DNA from: Spirochaetaceae bacterium
GTDB taxonomy: Bacteria; Spirochaetota; Spirochaetia; DSM-27196; SLAA01
DNA length: 5,428 nucleotides
Assembly (NCBI GenBank): GCA_003564775.1
Contig: PXEI01000184.1
Location: 1-5,428, forward strand
Reading direction: 5' to 3'
Shown: positions 1-5,428 of the stretch, piece by piece
Numbering within the stretch: position 1 is the first letter of the stretch
How the letters are laid out: the number at the start of each line of letters is the position of its first letter
Translations under genes and position numbers: made by a program
The notes under the pieces: generated by a model
What the model was told of the DNA's origin: nothing
What the model saw: only the letters and a program-made list of their open reading frames with translations
Database searches by the model: none

Positions 1-515
1 CCGAACTGGTTGGAGATGCGGACGTTGCCGGTTTCTACGTTGAGGTTGACGCCGTCAAACTCAAAGCTGGTGCCGCGCACGGCAGCGGTGGCAACCGGGC
101 TGCGCAGCCGGAACTCACTCTGGCGGTCTACGGTGGTGCGGACATCTGCTCGCACACGCCCTACCTGCAGGAAGAGATCACTCTCAACAAGGCCTTCGCG
201 TTCCACAAGTTCCTCTATGGTCAGGCGACTCAAGGGCCGCACCTCAAGCACGGCCGGACCAATTTCCAGTTCTGCGGAAGCGCCGAATCCGGTGGAAACG
301 GTGGCCCCAAGAGGTAACTGCATGCCGACTTCAAGCGGTGTCCAGGCTGCGGCCGGGGTCGTTCGCATTTCTGCCCGGCCACTGAAGCTCAGCACCCGTG
401 CTTCCGGTTGCTGTTGTGCGGCAGCGGGTGTGATGGCCGTCAGCGCAAAAAGAAGCGTCAGGAGAACAACTCCGTGACGTCGATGAATTCCCTGTGTATA
501 TGTTCGGTAGCTCAT
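1..515 (-). CDS. Exported FecR-domain protein, C-terminus cut off by window edge
   Basis: Reading leftwards from ATG at 515, the frame stays open for 171 codons to the window edge, so the C-terminus is missing. Residues 1-33 form a Sec signal peptide: a basic stretch with RRH at 12-14, a hydrophobic core VVLLTLLFALTAI, and a likely cut after TPAAA. The rest matches the FecR fold seen in many exported proteins: a G-x-x-L-P-L-G-A-x-V-S-T-G opening, repeated short beta strands, and the hallmark SPVATAAVRGTSFEF at about 139-153. Classical FecR is an inner-membrane anti-sigma partner of an iron-transport receptor. Here there is a cleavable signal and no anti-sigma N-terminal region, so I infer a periplasmic or surface structural role. 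AGGAGG at 521-526 lies 5 nt before the start and overlaps the stop codon of the preceding barrel gene, which implies coupled translation. What follows the FecR domain (for example LysM or repeats) cannot be seen. Confidence 0.88.
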   Translation of the reverse strand, partial: MSYRTYTQGIHRRHGVVLLTLLFALTAITPAAAQQQPEARVLSFSGRAEMRTTPAAAWTPLEVGMQLPLGATVSTGFGASAELEIGPAVLEVRPLSRLTIEELVEREGLVESDLFLQVGRVRADVRTTVDRQSEFRLRSPVATAAVRGTSFEFDGVNLNVETGNVRISNQF

Positions 516-524
516 AGCAACCTC

Positions 525-1844
525 CTAGAAACCGGTTGAGATTTCAAATCTGCCGAAATACTCGGCCTCGGCATCTTTGCCGAACACACCAAGATCCTCG
601 CTAGTAATGGGGAGGAACACGCCGCCGCTGAGGCCAATGCCAAGGTCGGCAAAGATGCGGGCGGAGATACTCAGCATAATCTCGTTTCCGTACCACTGTC
701 CTTCACCGGGCTCCAGCACGCCAAGATTAGCGGTATCGTCCGCGGTGAGCTCGGTTGCCTTGAAAAAGCTCTTCCAGTTTACGCCTGTTTGTATTCCCGC
801 GGCGGCTCCGTTTCCCATGGCGGAAAATGGGCGGAGAGAGAAGCCCAGTTCAGTTACGACGAGGTCTTCAATCTTCTCAGTAAAAACGGTGCCAGCACTT
901 CCTCGACTAATGGGACGGAACCTTGAGATGTTGTCATCCTTGTCTCCACTCGCGTACAGCACACTGAGGACTGCTCGGGAGGAGAGGAACTGCTCAGCAA
1001 AGTACCTGAGGCGGGCTCCTGCCTGGACACCAAGCGTGTCCTCTTCCTCGGTGCCGACAGTAGAGCGTGCCTGCATCAGTGTTGCATTGAGGTCGTAGTA
1101 GAGTGCCCCAACCACAGGTCCCGCGAGTACCAGCGTGTAGTAGACCGAGTCTATGGTCTCATCATCCAGCTCCGGAGAACGGAGGTCAGTTTGCGCGGTG
1201 AGCCCTACCCGCAGACCGTGCGCGCCAAGGAGCTCTGGAATGCCCAGCTCTATCATACCTATTCCGCGTCCCGGGCCAAAGCGCAGGTCTGAATCATCCG
1301 CATCCGCGACATCGGCATCAGTCATTCGAATGCTGGAACTGGGATTCAATTGAAAGGCCGTAGTAGAAAAGCCAAAATTCAGGTTCCAGGACGGATATCG
1401 CACTCCCATGCCAAATCCATCTGCAAGGTGGCTGAGCACACGGCCGGACGGGTCGCTGAAGCGATAGCGCCCAAAGGTCTGCTCAAGGAGTCCTGCGCGC
1501 CCTGCTATCAGGGTGGGATACACTCCGCGAAGGCGGAAAAGGTCTACATCGAAGAGGTAGGGGCGGTCGTCCGTGTACAGGTATCCGAGTTGCGTGGCAA
1601 GCTCCAGCGTGGCCCCGGGCCGATCCGGTGTAGGGAGCAGGGTACGTGTCCACAATGCGGTGTTTAGGCTGAAGGTGGTTTCGGCATCCGACCACTCGTC
1701 TTCTTCTACACGACCGGTTGCCTCAAGATCCACAGTGACACCCCAGTCACCCTCTGCGGCAGAAAGCTGCAGGGTGCCTGCGATAAGAAACACAGCGGTG
1801 AGCAGCCAACACCAGCTTAAGCGCCGCGTACTGTGCAGGTTCAT
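525..1844 (-). CDS. Outer-membrane beta-barrel protein (porin-like), family not identified
   Basis: This 439-residue protein opens with a signal peptide: RR at 7-8, a hydrophobic core WCWLLTAVFLIAGTL, and a cut near LSAA at 27-30. The mature part is a succession of short amphipathic strands rich in alternating aromatic, glycine and polar residues, broken by acidic loops such as DADVADADDSD. It contains YASGDKDD at 297-304, a loop type often met in porin and alginate-export-like barrels. It ends YFGRFEISTGF, with a terminal Phe and hydrophobic residues at -5 and -7, which fits the C-terminal beta-signal recognised by the BAM complex. I infer an outer-membrane channel or structural barrel; the substrate is unknown. 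The start is firm: ATG at 1844 overlaps the upstream TGA as ATGA, with GAGG at 1851-1854 six bases ahead. The stop lies 9 bp from the FecR-domain gene, so the three genes look cotranscribed. Confidence 0.87.
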   Translation of the reverse strand: MNLHSTRRLSWCWLLTAVFLIAGTLQLSAAEGDWGVTVDLEATGRVEEDEWSDAETTFSLNTALWTRTLLPTPDRPGATLELATQLGYLYTDDRPYLFDVDLFRLRGVYPTLIAGRAGLLEQTFGRYRFSDPSGRVLSHLADGFGMGVRYPSWNLNFGFSTTAFQLNPSSSIRMTDADVADADDSDLRFGPGRGIGMIELGIPELLGAHGLRVGLTAQTDLRSPELDDETIDSVYYTLVLAGPVVGALYYDLNATLMQARSTVGTEEEDTLGVQAGARLRYFAEQFLSSRAVLSVLYASGDKDDNISRFRPISRGSAGTVFTEKIEDLVVTELGFSLRPFSAMGNGAAAGIQTGVNWKSFFKATELTADDTANLGVLEPGEGQWYGNEIMLSISARIFADLGIGLSGGVFLPITSEDLGVFGKDAEAEYFGRFEISTGF

Positions 1845-2305
1845 AGCAGACCTCGTTCATCCAGTTGCAGCACACGGCCCAGAATGCGCATGCCGCGCTC
1901 GGAAGACAGGCGTATGGTGTTGTATGAGCGGCCTTGGATGATGCCGCGGTGGGCAAGCTCACGGGTGGCGTAGCGGGGGCCGGGGAGCACCCGGTACATC
2001 AGACCACCGGGGATTCCGTATACCTGCATCACCAGGAATGAGTACTCACCGAGGCTGATGGTAGAGTCCTGTATCTTGTCCGCCAAGCCCAGACCCTGAC
2101 TCTCCAGGTACTCAATCGCCTCACGAGGCCCGGCGTCTGCGCTGATGCGGCCAGCCGAGGCAAGTAGTAGATACGCTGCGCTGCCGTAGCTCATCTGTTC
2201 CTCCGCCAGAACTGCATCTATGAACTCATTCGATTGAGCCCACAGGTTCGTCCCGGCCAAAAGAAAAATACACCCCAAAACAGTGAGAACACCACGGCTC
2301 TTCAT
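1841..2305 (-). CDS. Small exported SLH-like protein, first gene of the envelope operon
   Basis: This protein has 154 residues. Residues 1-23 are a signal peptide (KSR, then VLTVLGCIFLLAGTNL, cut after LWA). The mature protein is mostly helical by composition. It carries MSYGSAAYLLLASAGRI, a segment with ISLGEYSFLVMQVYGI, and then GGLMYRVLPGPRYATREL followed by AHRGIIQG and RGMRILGRVL. The order 'element that changes register, GIIxG turn, closing helix' recalls S-layer-homology repeats, and I remember similar proteins encoded beside envelope genes in spirochaetes. Both points are resemblance, not a database match. A role in anchoring or assembling the neighbouring barrel or FecR protein is inference from gene order. 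A strong GAAGGAGA at 2313-2320 precedes ATG at 2305, and the gap upstream carries a promoter candidate, so this is probably the first gene of the transcript. It overlaps the barrel gene by 4 bases. Confidence 0.82.
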   Translation of the reverse strand: MKSRGVLTVLGCIFLLAGTNLWAQSNEFIDAVLAEEQMSYGSAAYLLLASAGRISADAGPREAIEYLESQGLGLADKIQDSTISLGEYSFLVMQVYGIPGGLMYRVLPGPRYATRELAHRGIIQGRSYNTIRLSSERGMRILGRVLQLDERGLL

Positions 2306-2339
2306 CTCGGTCTCTCCTTCTGTGGGCGGCAGTCTGCCT

Positions 2340-2390
2340 ACCGTACCCCTTATATGATACTACCATTCGTTAATTTATAGACATAGAAAT
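2340..2390 (-). promoter_or_regulatory. Candidate promoter of the SLH-like / barrel / FecR operon
   Basis: This AT-rich island sits in an otherwise GC-rich gap. On the minus strand it contains TATCAT (2359-2354) overlapping TATAAG (2354-2349), either of which could be a -10 element. Neither has a good -35 at 16-18 nt. A start site just downstream would give a leader of about 40 nt ending at the strong ribosome binding site. An 11-base near-palindrome GGCAGTCTGCC at 2328-2338 lies close to the expected start site and could be an operator. The assignment rests on base composition and position more than on consensus. Confidence 0.35.
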
Positions 2391-2432
2391 CATCACAAAA
2401 GGATGCGACACTACAGCCTTCCGTGCTGAAAT

Positions 2433-3586
2433 CTACTGTCCACCTTGAGTGCATTCAAGAGCGGACGCCTGCGGGTCAAAACCTTCGCTCAGGTCGAAGC
2501 ATAGATCCCCCTCATAACGGGGTGTGTTTTCGAAATCCTCACCGACTATGTTAAAGTACGCGACAGAGCTTGGTTCAGGAGCCTCAAGTCCCAGATCGAG
2601 CGATTCGAAGAATCGGGTGTTGCTGTACACGTTCGTTCCTCCCAGCCAGGTGATACCGCGGTTCAGATCCTCTTCCGGAACTGCAAGCAATGCTGGCCAG
2701 TCGAACAGGAGAAACGCATCACTTGTTACCCGGTACTCAAGCACCCCTCCGTTGCGTACTGCTGCCCGTCCGCCGGTGGGACGATCTGGGTCAAAGGCTG
2801 CCTCGCGGTCTATACTCACGCCCTCTTCAAAAAAGACCAGCTGATGCCGATGTCGTCCTCTGAAGTACCCAAGGTACTCCACCACCACGCCAAATGGATT
2901 GATCTCCGTTTGATCGGAGCTCCGTACCCAGCTTCCACCGGCCTGATAGACCCGGAGCACCGGTACACCGTATCGCCGTGCAAAAGCGCTGTAGAGCACC
3001 GCCCGTTCGGGCTGCAGCTCAAGCGCAACCGAATGTGACCTGCCAGCAACCACCGTAGCCTCTCCAATATCGATGTTGGAGCTCCAGACCTCGTTTGCGT
3101 CCTGTTCATAGATCTCTACAACAACCATGTAGCTACGATTCGCAGGCAAACCGTCAAAACTGAAGGAACCTCGTTCTCGCGACGTTGCCGCGGCCCGGTT
3201 GTGAGCCAAGCCGTAGAAATTGGCTCGGAGGATCTCGGCTGGCGGCAGCTCAAGCCCAAGCTCGCCGTAGATATCGCGCCGTGAAAGGTCGGGGAAGATC
3301 CCGGCCTCAAAAACCGCATCAACCACAAGAAGGTCGTAGACGGCCTCAATCTGCGTCCGGTAGCGTGATATCAACAACGTATCAACCACCGCCGCAAAGA
3401 TGAACCGGAGCTCTGCATGGCCGATATCTCCGCAGCGCTGGTGTTTGCGGTGCCGACGACTAACTCTAAACTCCCAACACCTGCACCGTCGGTGGGCGCG
3501 AAACACGCGCTCACAAAGAAAGCGGTCGCGACAAAGAGAACTACCAGAAATGTCCGGCTGCACCTGCCGGAGCCAACGGTACTCAT
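2433..3586 (-). pseudogene. Lipoprotein B: uncharacterised lipoprotein with a frame break between anchor and body
   Basis: Translation should start at ATG 3586, with GGGAGGTG at 3592-3599 ahead of it. That frame encodes a lipoprotein signal: SGRCSRT, hydrophobic FLVVLFVATAFF, lipobox VSAC with the lipid Cys at 28, then GVGSLELVVGTANTS. It stops at 3371-3373 after 71 residues. The body of about 320 residues lies in the -1 frame and is convincing from HAELRFIFAAVVD (near 3418) to the stop at 2433. Its own N-terminal reading from 3563 is Arg/Cys-rich and has no signal, so that is not the real start. The crossover must fall between about 3440 and 3400; one lost base would explain it. The body contains GSFSFDGL, RSYMVVVEIYEQ, YGVPVLRV and FLLFDW in the same order as lipoprotein A, which makes the two divergent paralogues. 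Two Cys near the C-terminus, 16 residues apart, are absent from A. Function unknown; a beta-sandwich surface or periplasmic lipoprotein is inferred. Confidence 0.8.
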
Positions 3587-3601
3587 GAGCTCACCTCCCA
3601 T

Positions 3602-3639
3602 GATACCGGCATTCCGGAGAACGGGGAGATGCCGATATC
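3602..3639 (-). promoter_or_regulatory. 11-bp hairpin in the leader of lipoprotein B, next to the ribosome binding site
   Basis: On the minus strand GATATCGGCAT (3639-3629) pairs with ATGCCGGTATC (3612-3602) over 11 positions, one of them a U-G wobble. The loop is 16 nt (3628-3613). The stem ends 3 nt before the GGGAGG of the ribosome binding site. The loop starts CUCCCC, which is complementary to GGGAG of that site, so the loop could compete for it if the stem opens. No U-tract follows, so this is not an intrinsic terminator. The pairing is read directly from the sequence; a regulatory role is inference. Confidence 0.5.
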
Positions 3640-3700
3640 GTCACCCGGCGCTTGACCTAACATGGGAGTACGCACTACCGGGGTATCTGCCTACTCGGAA

Positions 3701-3722
3701 CTACTATAGCAAAATAGTCAGA
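3701..3722 (-). promoter_or_regulatory. Extended -10 promoter candidate for lipoprotein B
   Basis: The minus strand reads TTTTGCTATAGTAG, giving TGC directly before TATAGT (3711-3703). This is the extended -10 arrangement TGn-TATAAT with one mismatch. No good -35 is visible at the usual distance, as often holds for extended -10 promoters. Transcription would begin near 3696 and give a leader of about 110 nt that includes the hairpin at 3602-3639. Confidence 0.45.
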
Positions 3723-3743
3723 AAATATAGTGACGAAGCGTCA
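3721..3743 (-). terminator. Weak terminator candidate after lipoprotein A
   Basis: The minus strand has TGACG-CTT-CGTCA (3743-3731), a perfect 5-bp stem, followed by CTATATTTTC. It begins 22 nt past the stop of lipoprotein A, which is the right place for a terminator. The stem is short and the U-run is interrupted, so termination would be inefficient. It overlaps the region just upstream of the lipoprotein B promoter candidate. Confidence 0.3.
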
Positions 3744-3764
3744 TTCATTGGGAATTTTATGTTT

Positions 3765-4844
3765 TCACCAGAGAGGAAAGTCGGTGCTCCAACTGGCACC
3801 GCCGCTGAAACCGTCTATGGAGAACTGAATGTCGGGGTTTTGGGTGGAGAACAAGGGATAGAGCGTTACGGAGTTGTTATCTCCTTCCCATATGGATTGA
3901 AACACTTGAGACTCGGTAGATATGCTGGCTCTTTCTACTCTTGGAGCAAATGCTCCCCGAAACTCGGATATCGGCACGTGGGTGTCTACCCACTCAAAGA
4001 GCAAAGGCTCGGCAGTTACCAGAATGAGCTCAGCAAAGGTATCATGATGACTCCGGAGACGCCCTCCACCTACGGTCTTGGAGTCGTAGGTCTTTGTGAG
4101 ATCTACCATGGTGTTTCCGGGAAACATGTAGATATGATGCCTGTATCCCCCGTCAACCTGACCGAGGGACCTAATCGCTACGAAATCTATCCCGAATAAC
4201 AGACTCTCGCCTTCATCCGCCTCAACCGACCCATAGAACGTCGGCAAAACCTGAACAACCGGCATTCCGTATCCCAGCATATAGCTGAAGAACTTGTGAT
4301 ACTGGTCTCCCAGGCTAAGGTTTACAGAGCTGGTTTGTCCGGCGGATACGGTGACACGGTTAATATCCATTGCCTCGTGATCCACCCATTCTTCGCCGCC
4401 GATGTACTCCTTCGCCCAGACCCAGGCAATCACGGTATAGCTCCGCCCGCCGGTGAGTCCGGGGAAGGTGACACTGCCACTGCTGCTGACACTTAGGGAA
4501 ATTTCTCGGTGGTGCATTTTGCGGTAGGATTCCAGATTAACCAGCCAGGCGTCGTCTTCCTCGCCTTCCTGTTCATCCATCATGTAGCTCAGCAAAGCAT
4601 AGCCGTCGGGCCCTCGAAACACGGCTTCTTCTATGACCAGGATCGCGAACTCTGCCGGGCCCTCATAGTTTAACCCGTGAATCCGGCCGTGCGAGGCACC
4701 TCACTCCGGGCGTGGAGTTGTGACATTAACAGCTAGATTGCCGGTTCCATCGTTCGGAGCTTGCCAGTAACACGCAGATAGAGCCAAAAGAACCATAGAT
4801 ATGAGGCAGAGAAAGCACCAATGCGGACTTCTGTTGCATTTCAA
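3765..4844 (-). pseudogene. Lipoprotein A: uncharacterised lipoprotein interrupted by an in-frame TGA
   Basis: The real start is TTG at 4844, with AGGAGG (4855-4850) five bases upstream; no ATG in this frame gives a signal. The product begins with a lipoprotein signal: CNRSPHW, hydrophobic CFLCLISMVLLALSA, lipobox LSAC with the lipid Cys at 25, then a GTGNLAVNV strand. TGA at 4703-4701 is codon 48. The same frame then runs 311 codons to TGA at 3765 with no other stop. It reads GPAEFAILVIEEAV, GSVTFPGL (about 123-130), RSYTVIAWVW, GYGMPVVQV (about 191-199), GGYRHHIYMF and PLLFEW (about 280-285). These motifs match lipoprotein B in order and spacing. A change of CGA (Arg) to TGA, a common transition, would restore an open frame of 359 residues. 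A downstream restart at GTG 4622 would lack any export signal. Family and function are not recognised; a lipid-anchored beta-rich protein is inferred. Confidence 0.8.
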
Positions 4845-4846
4845 CT

Positions 4847-4863
4847 CGCCCTCCTATCGGGCG
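4847..4863 (-). promoter_or_regulatory. GC hairpin enclosing the lipoprotein A ribosome binding site
   Basis: On the minus strand CGCCC (4863-4859) and GGGCG (4851-4847) form a perfect all-GC 5-bp stem around a 7-nt loop GATAGGA. The Shine-Dalgarno AGGAGG is split between loop and 3' arm, and the TTG start follows 2 nt later. Folding would hide the ribosome binding site, so translation of this weak-start gene may be structurally controlled. The pairing is seen directly; control is inferred. Confidence 0.45.
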
Positions 4864-4916
4864 GCTGAGACCTGCTTTCCGACCGGAGCACATAGGTTCT
4901 CGCCCGGTGCTCTCAG
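4864..4916 (-). promoter_or_regulatory. Branched inverted-repeat structure in the lipoprotein A leader
   Basis: On the minus strand the ten bases CTGAGAGCAC (4916-4907) can pair in two ways: their 3' half with GTGCT (4891-4887) and their 5' half with CTCAG (4868-4864). This gives a nested fold that ends next to the hairpin on the ribosome binding site. A separate stem CACGC/GCGTG (4961-4957 with 4951-4947) lies upstream in the same leader. No known riboswitch class is recognised. Chance pairing in GC-rich sequence is possible. Confidence 0.35.
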
Positions 4917-5104
4917 ATGACTAAGCGATGCTGCGCGCGGTATCTTCACGCCCTTCGCGTGTGATTGGATATGGATCGCATGGTGTGGGTGGTCTGACTA
5001 CATTTTGCACCCGATGATACGGAAATAGATAATTAAACAATTGTCTATAAGGTTACACCGGGACTGAAAGTGTAGAGTGTTCGGAGTTGTGGCGGCGAAC
5101 CGGA

Positions 5105-5428
5105 CTACTGAATGCGCGTGAGCCCATCCAGTGCAACGAAAGCCGAGTCGAGCAGCTCATCGAACTCTGCGTAGGCGGATACGTATTCGAGATCGCCCTC
5201 CGGGTTATAGCTAAATTCAATGGTATCGTTTGCAGCGCCATATGGGATTAGTTCCGTAGACGATCCCAGCACCTGAGGTGCAAAGAGTCCGCCGCTATCC
5301 GGTACGACGAGATGTGTTGCCGGAGGGGTGGTGTAGGTGAGATCTGCAGGTTCATTTGAGTTGCCACCGGCTACCTGTGACTGAAAATACACGCTTTGAT
5401 TCGTGCTTGCTCCTATTGCGCGTAGACG
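5105..5428 (-). CDS. C-terminal 107 residues of an unrecognised protein, N-terminus outside window
   Basis: The frame is open from the right edge (5428) to TAG at 5107-5105. It begins RLRAIGASTNQSVYFQSQVAG and ends SAFVALDGLTRIQ. An internal GTG at 5392 is a possible start, but it has no ribosome binding site and no signal peptide, and the frame continues beyond it, so I treat the gene as partial. The composition is rich in Ser, Thr, Pro, Gly and acidic residues with only short hydrophobic strands, as in extracytoplasmic beta-rich proteins. I see no clear similarity to the two lipoproteins that follow and cannot name a family. It lies 260 bp upstream of lipoprotein A with its own intervening promoter region, so cotranscription is doubtful. 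That it is a real coding sequence rests on the open frame, ordinary protein-like composition and shared strand. Confidence 0.6.
   Translation of the reverse strand, partial: RLRAIGASTNQSVYFQSQVAGGNSNEPADLTYTTPPATHLVVPDSGGLFAPQVLGSSTELIPYGAANDTIEFSYNPEGDLEYVSAYAEFDELLDSAFVALDGLTRIQ

Larger units (their letters stand above)
4845..5104 (-). other. Intergenic leader of lipoprotein A with promoter candidate
   Basis: This 260-base stretch holds no credible gene on either strand. Its right part (about 5014-5050, read leftwards) is AT-rich and carries TTGTTT (5040-5035) and TATCAT (5019-5014). The 15-nt spacing is short, so this is a weak promoter candidate. The heptamer GTATCAT recurs in the promoter gap at 2354-2360. 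A start near 5007 would give a structured leader of about 160 nt. An imperfect stem GTTCG/CGAAC (5100-5096 with 5083-5079) follows the upstream gene but lacks a U-tract, so no terminator is claimed. Confidence 0.35.

Noticed and set aside
10..477. Plus-strand open frame of 155 codons at the left edge
   Set aside because: It is a Ser/Arg/Thr-rich shadow of the FecR-domain gene, which carries the RGT core and a signal peptide on the other strand.
577..1098. Plus-strand open frame of 173 codons
   Set aside because: It is antisense to the barrel gene. Its Ser/Arg/Pro-rich, low-complexity translation is typical of a shadow frame.
2395..2432. Terminator after lipoprotein B
   Set aside because: Only 3-4 bp stems could be drawn before the short TTTT run, too weak to claim.
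3371..3440. Programmed -1 frameshift site in lipoprotein B
   Set aside because: No standard slippery heptamer occurs in the overlap, so a simple indel is the default explanation.
2433..3563. Start of lipoprotein B at ATG 3563
   Set aside because: The first 45 or so residues are Arg/Cys-rich with no export signal. The other frame supplies a ribosome binding site, signal peptide and lipobox.
3417..4199. Plus-strand open frame of 260 codons
   Set aside because: It lies antisense to the two lipoproteins, whose conserved motifs are on the minus strand. It has no ribosome binding site or recognisable protein features and crosses the intergenic gap.
4690..4720. Selenocysteine at the TGA of lipoprotein A
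   Set aside because: Lipoprotein B has no Cys in the corresponding linker, the local stem does not look like a bacterial SECIS element, and the position is a low-conservation linker.
5079..5100. GTTCG/CGAAC stem after the right-edge gene as a terminator
   Set aside because: The loop is 12 nt, the stem only 5 bp, and no U-tract follows.

Overview
The window reads as accessory or envelope-related chromosome of a diderm bacterium of moderate GC, with AT-rich promoter islands. All supported genes lie on the minus strand and all that show an N-terminus are exported: Sec signal peptides, two lipoboxes, and an outer-membrane beta-barrel ending in phenylalanine. The small protein with a GGLMYRVLPGPRYATREL motif resembles, from memory, S-layer-homology-like proteins common in spirochaetes. 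A spirochaete of the Spirochaeta type is therefore my best guess, but it is an inference and not proven here.

Layout, in transcription order from the right edge to the left. (1) 5428-5105 is the C-terminal end of an unrecognised protein that enters from outside the window. (2) 5104-4845 is an intergenic leader with a weak promoter candidate and several RNA hairpins, one of which takes in the ribosome binding site of the next gene. (3) 4844-3765 is a lipoprotein gene (lipoprotein A) with a TTG start and an in-frame TGA at codon 48. (4) 3764-3587 holds a weak terminator candidate, an extended -10 promoter candidate and an 11-bp hairpin next to the ribosome binding site. (5) 3586-2433 is a second lipoprotein gene (lipoprotein B), a divergent paralogue of A, whose lipobox and body lie in different reading frames. 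(6) 2432-2306 is a promoter-bearing gap. (7) 2305-1 is a tightly packed three-gene run: an SLH-like exported protein, a beta-barrel outer-membrane protein overlapping it by ATGA, and an exported FecR-domain protein that runs off the left edge.

The three-gene run looks like one translationally coupled envelope operon: a periplasmic or surface FecR-fold protein and an SLH-like protein made with a porin-like barrel. The two lipoproteins look like a tandem duplication of an uncharacterised surface or periplasmic lipoprotein family. Both are interrupted in the same short stretch between the lipid-anchor segment and the folded body, yet both bodies stay open for about 310-325 codons. That is either two recent lesions (or sequence errors) or something more interesting. 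No RNA genes, insertion sequences, CRISPR arrays or recombinase genes were seen.
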